A stretch of 64,000 nucleotides of DNA from Cyanophora paradoxa. Lineage: Eukaryota > Glaucocystophyceae > Cyanophorales > Cyanophoraceae. The notes under the pieces are model-generated. The model saw only the letters and a program-made list of their open reading frames with translations. It made no database searches and was not told the origin of the DNA. The position numbers were made by a program, and so were the translations under genes. Below are positions 23,787 through 35,831 of this stretch, piece after piece; the stretch's first letter is position 1; each line of letters starts with the position of its first letter. The stretch lies in NCBI GenBank assembly GCA_004431415.1, contig QPMI01000083.1, positions 1-64,000 on the forward strand. Reading direction: 5' to 3'.

Positions 23787-25534
23787 TCAGGAAGCCCCGA
23801 AGCAGGTGAAGCACCCCACCCGCTCGCGATCGAAGCCGCGAGCAACGCGGGGCGGGAGCGGGGAGCCGGCGGCGGCGGGGGCGGCCCCCGGACCGTAGAG
23901 ACCCGCCTGCGCCGCCCGCACGCGAGCATCATCAGCCCGATTCGTAAAAAAGAAAGTAAGAAGGGGGCGGAGCGTGGCGGCTCGCCTCCTCGTGCGTGGC
24001 GCCAAAGGCGACGGCCCGCTTGATCTGCATCCGCTCGAGCTCGGCGCGCCAGTCGGCCGCCCCGAGGCCCTCCGAGACCGCAGCGGAGCGAACGAAGCGG
24101 CCCGGCGTACCCGGGCGCGAGCTCGAGCGGGGGGGGCGCCCCGGAGACGATTCGCCCCAGGGCGAGCTCGGGGGGTACTGGTGGTGGTACGAGTCGGCGG
24201 CCGGGGCGCTGTGGACCGAGGGCTCGAAGCCGTCGCGGGACGTGCGGGGGGTACCGGTCCCCGAGGTCGACGGCGTGACCTTGCTGCTGCCCTTACCCCA
24301 GAGGGGGGGGCCGTGGGCCCGGGTATGGGCCCGAGGCTCCTCCTGGTACCCCTTGGAAAGCGGGGCCGATCCCCACCCGCTCTGCCCACGCCGCCGGAGG
24401 TGAGATGGGGCGGGGGATGGGTGGGGGTGGAGAGGGGGGTACGGACCTGATCGAATTGGGCGGCGACGGCGCGGGCCGCGGCGACGGCGTCGGCGGCCGT
24501 CGTACCCCCCGCGGGCCCGGCGCGCTTCGCCGCGACCGTCCAAGGCGAAATCTGAGGTCAAAAGTTCGTATAAAAGGCCGGAGAGGCGGTCCAAAGAAAG
24601 GAAGGGTACCTCGATCCACTTCGCGGCGTCACCCCTCTGATTCGCAGTCTCGGCCGACGGCTGCGCCGATCGGCGTGAGGGGGCGGCCCCTGCCGACCGC
24701 CCAGGCGGACGCGAATGGCACGGGGCTCACCTGAGCCACCTCGCGAGGCACAGGAACGGGGTACGACGTCACCGACACGCCCATGTGCAGGGCGCCCGAG
24801 AAGACCTGCCGGCGGCACGGATCAAATCAGGCGCGATCAAATTGGACTCTTTGAAATTGGACTATTCGAACAGAGTAGCGTACCCGGGCCTGGCGCTCGA
24901 CGGGTACCCAGAAGTCCCGCGTGGTGCCGGCGCCGCCACCCGCGAGCAGGTTCCTGTAGTCCACGTGGACCCGCCCCAAGACCTTCTCGCCGACCGCACT
25001 CACCTGCGCGGGCGGGGCGCCGAAGTGAGACTCAGCGACAGCGACGCGGCGCCCACGGCCCGTGTGCGGCACGCACGATTGCGACTGAGATCTCCGTGTG
25101 ATCGGCGGGCTCGCCCCTCGGACTGGCACTGGCGTGCCGCCTGGAGCGCTGGCGCTTGGGCACCTCGACAGGAAAAGACATATCTGCGACGCGCGGCGTC
25201 GGAAGAGAAAGACACGAGGCGGGGCCCCCGCAGACAGGGAAGCGCACCGGCGTCGAATGAGTGAATCGTTCGGTCGTCCCCGGGCGAAGTCGGCGAGCCG
25301 AGCACGGCCTTCGGCGAGCACCTCTTCGCGCCTTCGAGGCCCACAGACCCGCCGCAGGAGACCAGGAGCTGCGCGGCGAGACAGATCATGAGCTGGGAAC
25401 ATTAACTGCTCGGAAGGGGCAAGCGAGCCCGAGCGGACGCGCACGTAGCAGTCGCGGCAGCCAAGCCCGACACCGCGCCGGATGGCCACGTTGACGTACA
25501 TCGCATTCGTTCTTGCTGCCACTCGGCTGGCCAT
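23787..25534 (-). CDS. C2-domain-like protein (paralogue A)
   Basis: ATG at 25534-25532. Exon 1 gives NVAIRRGVGLGCRDCYVR. Exon 2 (about 25252-25375) gives LLVSCGGSVGLEGAKRCSPK. Later exons give DMSFPVEVPKRQRSRR, VGEKVLGRVHVDYRNLL with TTRDFWVPVE (about 24920-25005), and FSGALHMGVSVTSYPVPVP (about 24735-24800). GKVLGRVHVDYRNLL and RDFWVPVE are typical of the later strands of C2 domains, which often bind membranes, sometimes with calcium; the set of Asp ligands is not obvious here. The C-terminal half is low-complexity with a helical segment (ADWRAELERMQIKRAVAFGA) and ends CFTCFGAS at 23789-23787. A second copy lies at 40184-41883 (+) with the same exon order. The start is only about 90 bp from the divergent coiled-coil gene. 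Confidence 0.6.
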
Positions 25535-25624
25535 GGCAGCTCTCGTGTTCGGCCGCTCTGGGGCCGACCAGCGGGCCCAGCGAGCGGCGGCAAGCCGCGG
25601 GGGAGCACTGCTGCAGCTGCAGCG
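25535..25624. promoter_or_regulatory. Very short bidirectional promoter region
   Basis: Only 90 bp separate the ATG of the C2 gene (-) from the ATG of the coiled-coil gene (+). The stretch is GC-rich with CTGCTGCAGCTGCAGCG near the plus-strand gene. Either promoters overlap the coding region or true starts lie further in. Confidence 0.4.
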
Positions 25625-28600
25625 ATGGCGGGCAAAGTGGAGCCGCCACCGCGTGACGACGACGAGGTTGCCAAGCTGCGGGATGCGCAGTGCGCCCGGC
25701 TGCCCTGGCCGCCGCTACGCTTCCGGCGCTGACCGACGAGCAGGAAGGAGAATCTGCCGTGGGAGGACCTGAAGGAGGTCCTGCTCCTCGCCGTCACTAG
25801 CCTGCAGACCAAGAACGACCGATAGTGCGGCGCCCGCCCCGATGCCGCCGCCGCCCCGCCGACGCGGCGCCCCGCAGCCGGGAGTACAGCGACCAGCTGA
25901 TAGCGGAGCGTGACGAGCTCAAGCTGGAGCTGGAGAAGAGGAAGGAGGATGAGGTGCGTGTTGCCGCGGGGCGCCAATCCCGAATGCGGCGGGCGCTGCC
26001 GGCTCACGCGGCGCAGGCCGACATCCACGACTACTTGGAGCGAGAGCTGGCGAAGACGCAGGCCGAGTTCAAGATCCTGGATCAGAAGGCGGTGGAGCTT
26101 GCGCGCCAGAAGGACGAGCTGGAGTTCGAGCTGCGGACGGCGCTCGAGGTCAAGACGCAGCAGTACGAGGCGACGATCCGGGAGCTACGCGCCAAGATCG
26201 ACGCGCAGAGCCAGGAGCTGAACGACGTTCAGCTGTTCCGCGAGCAGAAGGCGGCGCTGGAGAAGGAGCTCGAGGAGACGCGGCAGCAGCTTGAGGTCAT
26301 CCAGAAGCAGCACGCGCAGAAGCTCCGCGACGTCGAGCGCCAGGCCGAGCTCGACCGCGACAAGATCATCAACCAGGTACCCCCCCCCCGCTCGCTTTTT
26401 TTGTGGTCCGGCCCGGACATTGTTGCACCGTGGCGCCCCCGCCCGCCCCCCCACCAGCCCCCCCGCCCGCCCACCCTAGGCTAGCTAGCTGACCCATCCG
26501 CCCCTAAAGCTACCGCCCCTCTCCCCGCGAGCGCACGCGTACCCCCCCGTCCTCCGCTGACGGCGTACCCCCCTCCCAGATGTACGCGCGGATTAAGCAG
26601 ACAAAGGAGCACTTCCTCAAGATGACCGACGACCAGATCGACACAGTGCGCCCAGATCGACAGGGGCTAGAGGGGCAGGGGGGGCAGGAGGGGCTAGAGG
26701 AGCAGGGGGGGCAGGGGGGAGCGTGCTCGCCCCCCCCCCCCCCCCCCCTCTCCTCCTCCTGAAACTCGATCCGCATCCGATCTTAGCCGGGCCAGAATCC
26801 GATCCGATTCGATCTGACCCGATCTGATCCGATCCGATCCGCCCCCGCCAGATCACGAAGCGGACGATCATCGAGAACGAGCAGATGTCCGCCGAGCTCG
26901 CCTACCAGAGCAAGCAGGCGAGCGCCGGCCCGCCCGGGTACCACAAGGGCAGGGGGCTCGTGCTCCGGGAGGCGGGGCCGGCGGGCCGGCGGGGTAGTCG
27001 CTCTTCGATAGATCGTAGGGGCGGGGTTGCTCCTAGCCAGAGAAGGGGCTCCTTCGCGGGCCGTGGGCGGCGGGGGCCGAGCCGGCGGGCCGGCGGGGTC
27101 GCTCTTGGGGCGAAGGCTGGCGATCGATCCAGGGAAGGGTCGCTCTTGGATAGACGGCCTTTGGCTCCGGCTCTAAGAGAGGGCGCCGCTCCACGGCGCC
27201 GGGCTGACAGACCCGCGGGGGACGCGCGCGCGCAGACGCGGCGACTGATCCAGCAGAACGACAAGCTCAAGGAGGAGAACGCGGCCCTCCGGCGTGACGT
27301 CGACCTACTCCGCCAGCAGGGCGCGTAACCGCGTACCCCCCCGCCCCCGCCCCGTACCCCCGCCGTTCTTCTTCCCCCCCCCCCCCCCCGCAAACTGACT
27401 GACACGGCGTACCCCCTTCCCTCCCGGCAGAGGGCGAGCTCGCGAAGAAGAACACGGTGTACCAGAAGACAATCAAGACGCTCCTGTCGAAGATCAAGAG
27501 TGCGCCCGCCCGCCCGCCCCGCTCAGCTCTGCTTGGAACCCTGGGCTGGGGGTGGGTGGCTGGGGTGGGGCCGGAACCGGGGCTGGCTAGCGGCACGCTC
27601 GCTCGCGCAGGAGTCTGATCAGATCTTCGCGCGGGGATCAGGAAACGCAGCTGCCGGCTGACTCTGTACCCCCCGCAGCCCTGGACGCGGACCAGCGGGA
27701 GGTGAAGGGCAACGCGGCCGCCGAGCGCGACGCCCACATCCTCGCCCTCGAGGAGTGCGTTACTAGTACCCCCGGAGGCGGGATGGGGGGGGGAGGGGGG
27801 GGGGAGAGGATTGGGTGGGGTTTAGCGCCCGGCCGGGGGCTGCGTGATGAGAACCACGTCATGTCCAGTTCTGCTTCCGAGCGCCGCTCTGAAGATCACG
27901 ACCTTTCTCCACCTGATTGCCGCCGCGGCCGGGCGGGGGTCCCAGCGCTATGTAGCCAGGCGCATCTCTAAGAGACCGCTTCCTGCCGCGCCCGAGCCCC
28001 GCTCGAGCCCCGCTCGAGCCGCCCCTTTCCTTCTAGAAGGCTCCAGCTATCTCCTCACTAAGACCTTCGACTCCTCCTGCCGCTCCCGGGCCGTCCGCGC
28101 TCAAACCGCGCCCTTCTATCCTTCGATCCTTCTAACCGCGCCCTTCTATCCTATCCTTCTATCCTATCCTTCTATCCTTCTATCACTCCCGCGCCCCTCC
28201 AAGATCCAGACTCCTGCCTCACGCCGCGCCCTTCTATCTATCCTTCAGGTTCATCAAGTCGCTGGAGCTCAAGATCGCGTCGCTGGAGGCGCAGCTGGAG
28301 CACAGCCGCTCTGAGGCCGACCGCGCCCGCGGCGAGGTCACCGCCTACGAGAAGGTAGGAAGAGGAGGGAAGGGAAGGGAGGGGGGTACGGGATTTCTGA
28401 GGCTGTTTTCCTCTGCGCGCGCGCAGGAAATGGGCCGCCTGATGTCCCTCCAAGACGAGGCAGAGCAGATCATCCTGGCGTCGTTCGGCGGGGGGGTACG
28501 AGGAGGAGCAGGAGGCGGCGGCGGAGGAGGAGGAGAGGGGGCGGGAGGGGGAGGGGGCCCAGGGGATGCTCTACCCCCCGCGGTCACGGGCGGGGGCCTC

Positions 28601-29135
28601 TTCCGCAAGGGCCTGGAGGTGCTCAAGGAGTCCCAAGAGGTGGGGGGTAAGGCCCCCGATTCGGACGCCGAGGTAAGGGTGTTTCGAATGGATTCGCCTG
28701 TACCCCCCGCGGGGTCTGACGAACGCGGTACCCCCGCAGGTGGAGGAGGCGGTGGCGGCGGCGATGGCGGCGGGCGACGGGGAGGGGGAGAGGGAGCGGA
28801 CGGGGTCGGCGGGGCGGCTGCCGGGGGTACAGGCGGCGGGCCCCACGCGGATCACGCCGCGGACGTCGGTGGTGAGCGGCGCGCGGGTGAACGGTCTCCT
28901 GAGGAGCAAGAACCTCGGAACCAGCTCGGCACGGGCCTCCCTCTCGATGGGGGCGTCGCGGGAGGGCCCCCTGAGCCCGACGGGGGTACCCGTGCGCGTC
29001 TCGAGGAACCCCGGAGGGGGCGGCAGGGCGCGGGACTTTGCGCTACCCGTGCGGGGGGAGTACGCCGGCATCAGCGAGACAAACATCAACTGGAAATTGA
29101 AAATGTTCACGTCTGGGGCCGCGGGCCCGACGTGA
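25625..29135 (+). CDS. Flagellar-type coiled-coil protein (BBOF1/CFAP157-like)
   Basis: ATG 25625 opens MAGKVEPPPRDDDEVAKLRD. Then come NLPWEDLKEVLLLAVTSLQ and, across an intron that completes a Tyr codon (about 25825-25878), REYSDQLIAERDELKLELEK. The main exon (about 26015-26377) is one long heptad coiled coil (HDYLERELAKTQAEFKILDQ ... ELDRDKIINQ). Further exons carry MYARIKQTKEHFLKMTDDQ, ITKRTIIENEQMSAELAYQS, LIQQNDKLKEENAALRRDV, VYQKTIKTLLSKIK, FIKSLELKIASLEAQLEHS and MGRLMSLQDEAEQIILASF. The C-terminus is basic and disordered, ending in TGA 29133-29135. Heptad layout and the KTKEHF/NDKL segments resemble axonemal or basal-body coiled coils of the BBOF1/CFAP157 group, so a role in cilia is inferred. 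Introns start GTACCCC repeatedly. Confidence 0.6.
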
Positions 29136-29478
29136 AACCCCCGTATATACACTTGTCTCTCTCCCTTCGTTTCTGTAACCCTATAGCTATTTCTGCATGC
29201 AATATCTTACGATGCATCCTCTCTTTTTCCGACGCATCGCTAACTGGATTCGGTTTCTGGAGGTTCGATTTCTTAACTTCTGGACTGATCATGAAAGGTT
29301 TGGGTTAATTATGAAAAGCGGGCCGGGCTGGGTAGGGTCCGGGAATCGGGCGCCCTAGCCGGCCTGGCTAGAAAACAACAACAAAACGGCGGGGAAGAAA
29401 GTGGGGTAAGGGCTGGTGTCCAAAGTACAAAGGACCGCCGGCCGGCGAGGCCGGCGGCGGCGCCGGCGAGGGAGTGCC
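29136..29478. other. Intergenic spacer between convergent genes
   Basis: A 343-bp tail-to-tail spacer. No exon seen. It may hold the polyadenylation signals of both genes, but no clear AATAAA is present. Confidence 0.4.
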
Positions 29479-31827
29479 CTAGTTGGGCGGCCGGGCGGCG
29501 ATCACGGGCGGCGAGGGGGGAGGCTCCGGCGAGGCGGCGGGGGCTTTGGCGCCCGGGGCGGAGGGCCCCTTGACGAGGTACCCGTTGAGGTGCCCGCACA
29601 GGTCCCGAGAGCGAACGACGATCTCTGCGAGGGGAGGGAGGGCAGAGCGAGCGCAATGAGATGCGGCGGACGCGAAACAAGAATTTCGAAAGGCGAAATG
29701 AGAGCGTACCCTGGCCGCGGGGGATGTCCTGGGTCGCCATGAGGTTCAACCCATCGAAGACGGCGTTGAAGTCGTCCTCGTTGCTCTGCACGTACCTGCG
29801 GCCAGAGAGGCTCGGAAAAGAGGAGGGACGGGAAGGAAGGAAGAAAGAATAAAGGCGAGCGCACTGCCACTTCGCCGCGTGCGCGTTCGACTCGACGAAG
29901 ATGACCGAGGTGCCGTGGTGGGGCGAGACGCGGAAGCCCGTCCGGGCCTGAGGCGACGCCGGTTAAGCGGGGCGGAAGCGGGGGAGGAAGGGCAGGGAAT
30001 GGCAGCGGCACCAGCTGGGTGTTGCGGGCCAGGCTGAGGCTCGAGTCCACGTAGATCTTGGAGACGACGGGCAGGAGCTGGCCCTCGTTGTACGCGACTG
30101 TCTCGCCGGCGCGGATGGGCACCGAGGCGAAGATGCCCATCGGGCCCTCCCGCGTCCGCATGCGGACCTCGAACTTCGAGCGCTTCCGCTCGTGCGAGCG
30201 CATCGCCGTCTCGATGATCTGATGCGATCGTCAGATTTGATCCAGGATTCGATCCGGGATTTGATCCGCGCGCACGAGGTCGATGAAGGCACGGTGGCCC
30301 CCATCCTTCGAGAGGATGATGTCCGCGCTGCCCCAGGACTCCGGGGTCGGGTAGAAAATCCCGCAGTTCGGGTTGATCTCGAGGAAGAAGATGTTGCCCT
30401 GCGCGCGGCCAGGCATTCGCTCAACGAGAAGAGAAGAGAGAGAGAAAGAGAAAAGGAGAGAACGGACCTCGGAGTCGACGCGGAAGTCGCAGCGGCCGTA
30501 GCTGTTGCTGCGGAGAGCGACGAAGGCCTTGCGCGCGTCCTCCATGAGGCGCTTGGCGAGCGTCTCGTCCTCGACCATCATCCAGATGAGGCTGTCGTCG
30601 CAGCCGATCTCCGTGAACTTGATGTCGAAGTGCTTGAACTCCTCGCCCTTCGGGAACTTGCACTCGACGGGGCGGTACACGCGCGGGTTCTCCGGGTTGT
30701 TCGGGTCCTCGGCAACGAGGACCGTGAACTCGCTGCGGCGCGGCGGCTGTCAGCCCGCGCGCGAGCGGCGCGGCGGTCAGCGGTGCGAAAAGGCGGGCGG
30801 ACCGGCCCGGAATGAACTCCTCGATGAGCACGCCGCCGAACTGGGTGATGAAGAGGTCCGCCTGCTCCTTAAGCTCCTCGAGGTTCATGCACTTGCTCTT
30901 CCTGCGGGGGCGAGGCCGGTGAATCAAATTGCAACGGCACGGCAGAGCTCAACCAGTCGCAGCGCGGACCTCGTCATGCCGATGCTGCCGCCGGAATTGA
31001 AGTGCTTCACGATGAGCGGGAAGCGCAAGATCTTCGCGGCGGCCGTAACGTCCTCCATGTCCGACGCGAAGTAGAACGGCGCGGTGTGGACGCCGTACTG
31101 CTGAACTGCGGAGCGCCTCAATCGCGAGCGAGCATGCACATGTGAGAGGGACGAGGGGGACAAGGCGGACCAATGTACTTCACTGCCCGGGCGCGGCGAC
31201 AGACACGTCAGCGATACGGAAAAGGAAACGGCAGGGCGCTCGCACTCTTGTTCTTCGGCAGCTTGTAGAATGCGGCATCAGCTGCGCAAACGTTCAGGCG
31301 GGGCGGCCCTCGCGCGGATGCGCTGGGCTGGGTGAGCTCGGGGACGGACCACCCGTGTACGGCAGGTCGAGGCTCTCCAGCGCCTCAATCACCTCAACAC
31401 CAGCGCGATCCTGCAAGAAGGAATCAGATTCCGCGTCTCAGGTCACCTGGAGGGCCCGATGATGGAACTCGCCTCATCGAAGGCCCCTGGGTTGATGGGC
31501 GGTCACAACTCGCACGGGAACCATTAGAAAAGAGAGAATGATTACCGTCGCAGAGATTGACGTAGAGATCGTACTTCTCGCGGGATGCCTCAATGACCTG
31601 CTGAACGGCTTGGGCCTTGGTGATGAACAGGGACTTCCAGGTGTGCTCCGAGGGGCCATAGAGGCGCCCAGGGTTGCAGTCATAACTGTCGACGTCCTAC
31701 GCCGGCGCCCTTGCCCGTCGGCGGCGGCCAACGGCGTACGCGGAGGGCAAGGGCCTGGCGGCGACGCCCGCACCTTGAAGCAGGACGAGGACCCCTCATA
31801 GCTCGACTGGAGCACGGCGATCTTCAT
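29479..31827 (-). CDS. ATP-grasp (D-Ala-D-Ala-ligase-like) protein with SET-like C-terminal domain
   Basis: ATG 31827-31825 opens MKIAVLQSSYEGSSSCFK, then DYDCNPGRLYGPSEHTWKSL and KYDLYVNLCDG (about 31550-31690), like the N-terminal fold of D-Ala-D-Ala ligases. AGVEVIEALESLDLPYTG (about 31370-31425), ILRFPLIVKHFNSGGSIGMT (about 30970-31110) and ADLFITQFGGVLIEEFIPG (about 30808-30890) are ATP-grasp nucleotide-binding segments. GRCDFRVDSE and IFFLEINPNCGIFYPTPESW (about 30315-30400) match the metal-binding D...E-x-N end of the fold. After this come GPMGIFASVPIRAGETVAY (about 30090-30160), GTSVIFVESNAHAAKWQ and FDGLNLMATQDIPRGQ, which read like the start and end of a SET methyltransferase domain, and a Pro-rich tail ending at TAG 29481-29479. 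The classic NHxCxPN motif is not seen, so SET activity is uncertain. Substrate unknown. Confidence 0.6.
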
Positions 31828-32033
31828 TCCGAGCGCCCGGAGTGCAGAAGTGGCCAGGTCGCACTTGAAGATGATCGGGGCCGCCCGTCGCTTCTACTGG
31901 GCCCACATGGCGTTGCTGTGCGTGCTGTAACTTGCCGTATGCTACAGCGACGCGCGCCGCCCGGAGCGTGGTTTTTTGGTTGATGCCTTCGAAGTGGGTA
32001 CGGCTCGATTTGGGTTCAAACTCGATCCGAGAA
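31828..32033. promoter_or_regulatory. Divergent intergenic region
   Basis: A 206-bp spacer between the ATP-grasp gene (-) and the TPR-like gene (+); it presumably contains both promoters. No clear element recognised. Confidence 0.35.
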
Positions 32034-35000
32034 ATGGAGGCCTCGCTGGAGGCGGCGAGGCGTGAGCACGACGCTGGGAGCTTCGGGAAGGCGCAGGCAG
32101 CCATGCTCGCGGTCCTCCGGTGCGCCCAGCGCACTTTCGCTTCGTGCACGCCGTCCCACGCGGGCTGCACGCGCCCTCGAGCGACGCTGGAGACCGATCT
32201 GGTTCATTCTGCGCGCGCAGAGCTGCCAAGGAGGCCGCGACCGACGCGTCGGCGCCGAGGGAAGCTTCGCTCAGGCTGGGCGACGCGCTGCTGGAGCGCC
32301 TCAGGCAGCTCCGCTCACGTCCGCGGGACTGGCAGGACTCGGAAGACGGCGCTGCGGCCGGCCCCGACGAGTTCGAGGTCCGCTGCGCTGTTTGAACGCG
32401 GACCGCCCGCGCCCGGCGCCCCTTGTGACTTCGGCGGGGCGCAGCGGGAGGAGCTTGTTGCCAGGGCCGCTGTGAAAGCGTACGCGGCGGCGGTGAGCGC
32501 TTCGGGCGGCGGCGGCGCTCTGGAGCGTGCCGAGGCGCTTCTAGGCCTCGGCGAGGCGGAGTTACATATGGGCGGCGGGCCCTGCGGGAAGCTGCGCAAG
32601 GCGGAGGACGAGGGCGCCACGCGGCAGGGGGAGCGGGCCATGCTCGACGCCGTGTCGGCGGTCGAGCAGGGCGGGGGCGACGGGCCGGAGCCGCGGGATC
32701 TGCTCCGCCGCGCGTGGCTCGGCGCCGCCCGAGCGCGGGCGTACCTCCGCAACTACAGCGACGCGCTGGAAGCCCTCGAGTGAGCTCTACAGACCGCCGC
32801 AGAAGCCGCCGCGCCGCTAATCAGCTTCCTCGCAGGCGCCGCGCGGCCGTCGGCGGCGGTTCCTCTGACGACGGCGACGCGGGTGCGCGCGCCCCGCGCG
32901 GCCGCGCCGCCTCCGCGGCCTGAGCGGGGCGATCGCAGAGGCTGAGGCGCTTGGCGAGGCCTGCCGCCGGATGGCGGAGGCGGAAGCCGAGTTCGAGGAC
33001 GCCCGCGAACGCAAGAGCCGTGCGCCCCGTACCCCCCCTCCCGCCGCGCCCCCTCCCTTCAAATATCCCGTACCCCTGCAGACGGGGAGATGGCCGCGGC
33101 GCGGTACGAGGCCGGCCTCGTGGCGTGCGAGGATCTGGGAGACTTCCACTGGGGAAAGGCGCTGCTGAAGGAGGTTCGCGGGGTCGAATCCGGGCGGGGC
33201 CTTTCTGACGCGGTGGGGTACAGGCGCTGGCGGCCGAGGAAAAATCCCGGAGTTCGCGCTGGCGCCCCAACCGCGAGCACTCCCGCCTCCTGTGCGACAT
33301 GCGCGCCGTCTTCGTGCGCGAAACGCCGTACCCCTGTCCGCTCGTTCCCCCTCCGAAACGACGTACCCCAGGCTCGGTGCTACTTCCGCGATGGCCGCGC
33401 GGGTCCCGAGGCGATCGAGCGCGCGATCAGGTGCCCCCCCACGACGCCCTGCTTTCGTAGGCCGCGTACCCCCCCGTGACTTTCGCCCCAGCGAGTTCGA
33501 GATCGCGCGGAAGCACGCGAACGACGCCGGGGACCTGATGAAGGAGGTGCGCGGGTTCGAATCCGGTCGGGAGGCTTTCCTTTCCGATCGGGGTCCGCAG
33601 AGCGTGTGCCTCACGAACCTGGGATCGGCGTGGGACGAGCTCATGACGATCGACCGGCTCGCCCCCCCTTCCACGGCGCGCGGCGACCACTCATGGCGCC
33701 GGCCCTCGAAGGCGAGGCCGTACCCCCCCCAGCTCGTCGCCCGTACCCCTGACGACTGCGCCTCCAGATGGGAAATCCGTTGGCTCTAACGCGCGAGGCC
33801 CACAAGAAGGTGCTCAGCGCCGGCGTCGCTTAATCCTTCCGCGATTTTTGAGGGGGGTACCGGATAGGCCGAGGCGGCCCGCGCGGCGGCGATGGGCGGG
33901 CGCGCCGCCGGCGTCGAGCGATCGATCCTCAACGGCCCCATGGCCAAGGCCCGAGCCCGGCCCCGCTTCCCCCTTACCCCTCCGTAATCCTGTACCCCTC
34001 AGGTCGACACTAAGCCGCCGGCAACGGCTGGCCTGCCCCTTGCGAGGCTCAGGGAGGTTGTTGCCGCCGGGCGGGCGGCCATTGACGCGCTCGAGAATCT
34101 GGGTGCGCGATTCGACGATGAGCCTTCACTCCCCTCCTCCCCCCCGGTTCGAATCCTCGCGCAGAGTATTTCTTAGAGCGGCGCACGCGGCGGGCCCCTG
34201 CGGGGGACCCCTCCGCCGACTCCGATCGTCACGAGCTCTCCAGGTACGAAGCATTGGTACCCCCTCTACTCGCGGGAGGTACTGAGATCCAGGGGCCCAG
34301 GGTCACGGGGGAGCTCGGGAGGGCGAAGACGCGCCTGGGTACCGACTCGAAGCTTCTGGAAGAGGCCGAGGCCGCCGGCGGGGAGGAGGCGAGCCCGGAG
34401 GGGTACGAGCGTGCGCCGGCGGCCAAGGCGGAGACCAAGGGAAAGAAGGGAGGGGCGCGGAAGAGGAAGAGCGAGGACCAGGACGACGACGACGAGGTGG
34501 GTGTACCCCGCTCCGCTTCCTTCGTTCGCTAAAAAGAAGCGGGGCAGAACCAGGCGGGCAGGGCGAACAAGGCGAAGCCGAGGGGGCGCCGCTCTCGGGA
34601 CGAGGCGGGTGAGAGCGGAGAGGGAGAGGATGAGGAGGAGGTGTCGAACGCGGAGGAGGGGAACGGCAGCCGCGGGCGGGGCCGAGGACGCGGGCGCGGG
34701 CGGGGGAGGGGGCGCGGGCGCGGGCGCGGCGGCCAGCGGCCGCAGCAGCAGCAGCAAGCGGCGCCGTCGACCGGCCGCAAGCCGAAGAAGGCCGCACAGG
34801 ACGGAGGGGACGAGGCCGAGGCTCCGGAGACGGAGAGGGGGGCGAAGCGGGGGCGGGGTAGGGGCGCCGGCAGGGGGGGAGGCAAGCCTCGCCCGCCGCC
34901 GGTTTCTGAGGGCGGGGAGGGTACCGCCGCCAAGCGACGCAAGTCCAAAGCCCTTCGCGAGGAGACGACACCCCCCTCCACGGTGCAAAATCGTACCCGT

Positions 35001-35831
35001 GATTGCTCCTAGGAGCCGCTGACGACTCTGTACGCGCAGGCCAGGGGTAAGGGAGATTCGGAGGGGGAGATCTCCGAGGCGGGGGACGATTCCGAGCCCG
35101 AAGTCATACCCCAGCCCTCCAAGCGGCGGGCCGCCCCTGCCCCGGCCCGGCCCCGGCCCCGGCCCCGCCCCGGCCCCGTCCCGCCGCCGCCCGCCGCCCC
35201 GGCCCCGGCCCCGCCCGCCAAGGCCGCGCCGCCCCGCCGCCCCCGCCGCAACCGGCTCGTGCCGCCCCGCGCCGGCCCCCGCCCCGCCCGCCCCTCGGCC
35301 GGCGCCGGGGCCCTCGCAGGCGCCTGCCGCGTCTCAGGCAGCGGGCGCGGCGGCGGCCGAGACCGCTTCTCGCTGGCTCAACATCAAGTGCATCCTACCC
35401 CAGGCGAGCTGCACGTACCCCTGCCCCACCACTTCGGCACCCGTAACCCTGGGCCGGGCGCAGGAGTCGGGTATCTCGACTCTGCGGCTTGGAGCCCTCG
35501 GGGCCGCCCCCAAAATATCGGATTTCCGCCGCATCCTTCAGACCAAGATCCAGATAAAGTACCCCACTCTGGAGTGCGTCCCTCCCATTCCTGCCAGACA
35601 TCGCGTACCCCCGCCCGTCTCAAGCCAGCCGCAGGATTGAGCGCCTCTCGACGCCGGACGGAGACGAGCTCGAGGACGACGTACCCCTCTGGGACGCGGT
35701 CGAGCCCCGGAGCGAGGCAAGCGGCCGTACCCCCCCTGACCCCCTCCTCGCGCCTGAACCTGTACCCGCGCGCGCCCCCGCAGGTCCGGGCCCACCTCGC
35801 CATGATCCAGAGCGTCGGGGACTACGAGTGA
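32034..35831 (+). CDS. TPR-like protein with Arg-Gly-rich nuclear-type region
   Basis: ATG 32034 begins MEASLEAARREHDAGSFGKA. Helical-repeat exons follow: REASLRLGDALLERLRQLRS, ALERAEALLGLGEAELHMG, LLRRAWLGAARARAYLRNYS, AAARYEAGLVACEDLGDFHW (about 33085-33173), HSRLLCDMRAVFVRET and SVCLTNLGSAWDELMTIDRL (from 33601). An in-phase splice from about 33810 to 33869 avoids the stop at 33831. The chain then runs through ALENLEYFLERRTRRAP into an acidic/basic region and a GRGRGRGRGRG tract (about 34670-34730), then Pro/Ala-rich sequence. A conserved-looking end carries LGALGAAPKISDFRRILQT and RLSTPDGDELEDDVPLWDAV (about 35460-35710), with TGA at 35829-35831. The composition suggests a nuclear or nucleic-acid-binding scaffold. 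A TONSOKU-like TPR protein was considered but is not proven. Introns at 33174, 33547 and 34103 are introner-like. Confidence 0.5.
33174..33223 (+). other. Introner-like intron with B-box-like core
   Basis: A 50-nt intron beginning GTTCGCGGGGTCGAATCCGG, with CCTTTCTGACGCGG and a GTACAG end. It interrupts the TPR-like gene after the codons for LLKE. Confidence 0.65.
33547..33600 (+). other. Introner-like intron with B-box core
   Basis: A 54-nt intron beginning GTGCGCGGGTTCGAATCCGG, then a CTTTCC stretch and GTCCGCAG. The upstream exon ends GAAGGAG, as does the exon before the 33174 intron, which may be an insertion-site preference. Confidence 0.75.
34103..34164 (+). other. Introner-like intron with B-box core near acceptor
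   Basis: A 62-nt intron starting GTGCGCGATTCGACGATGAG and ending GGTTCGAATCCTCGCGCAG. It joins codons as Gly/Glu with TATTTC following, keeping the frame of the TPR-like gene. Confidence 0.6.
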
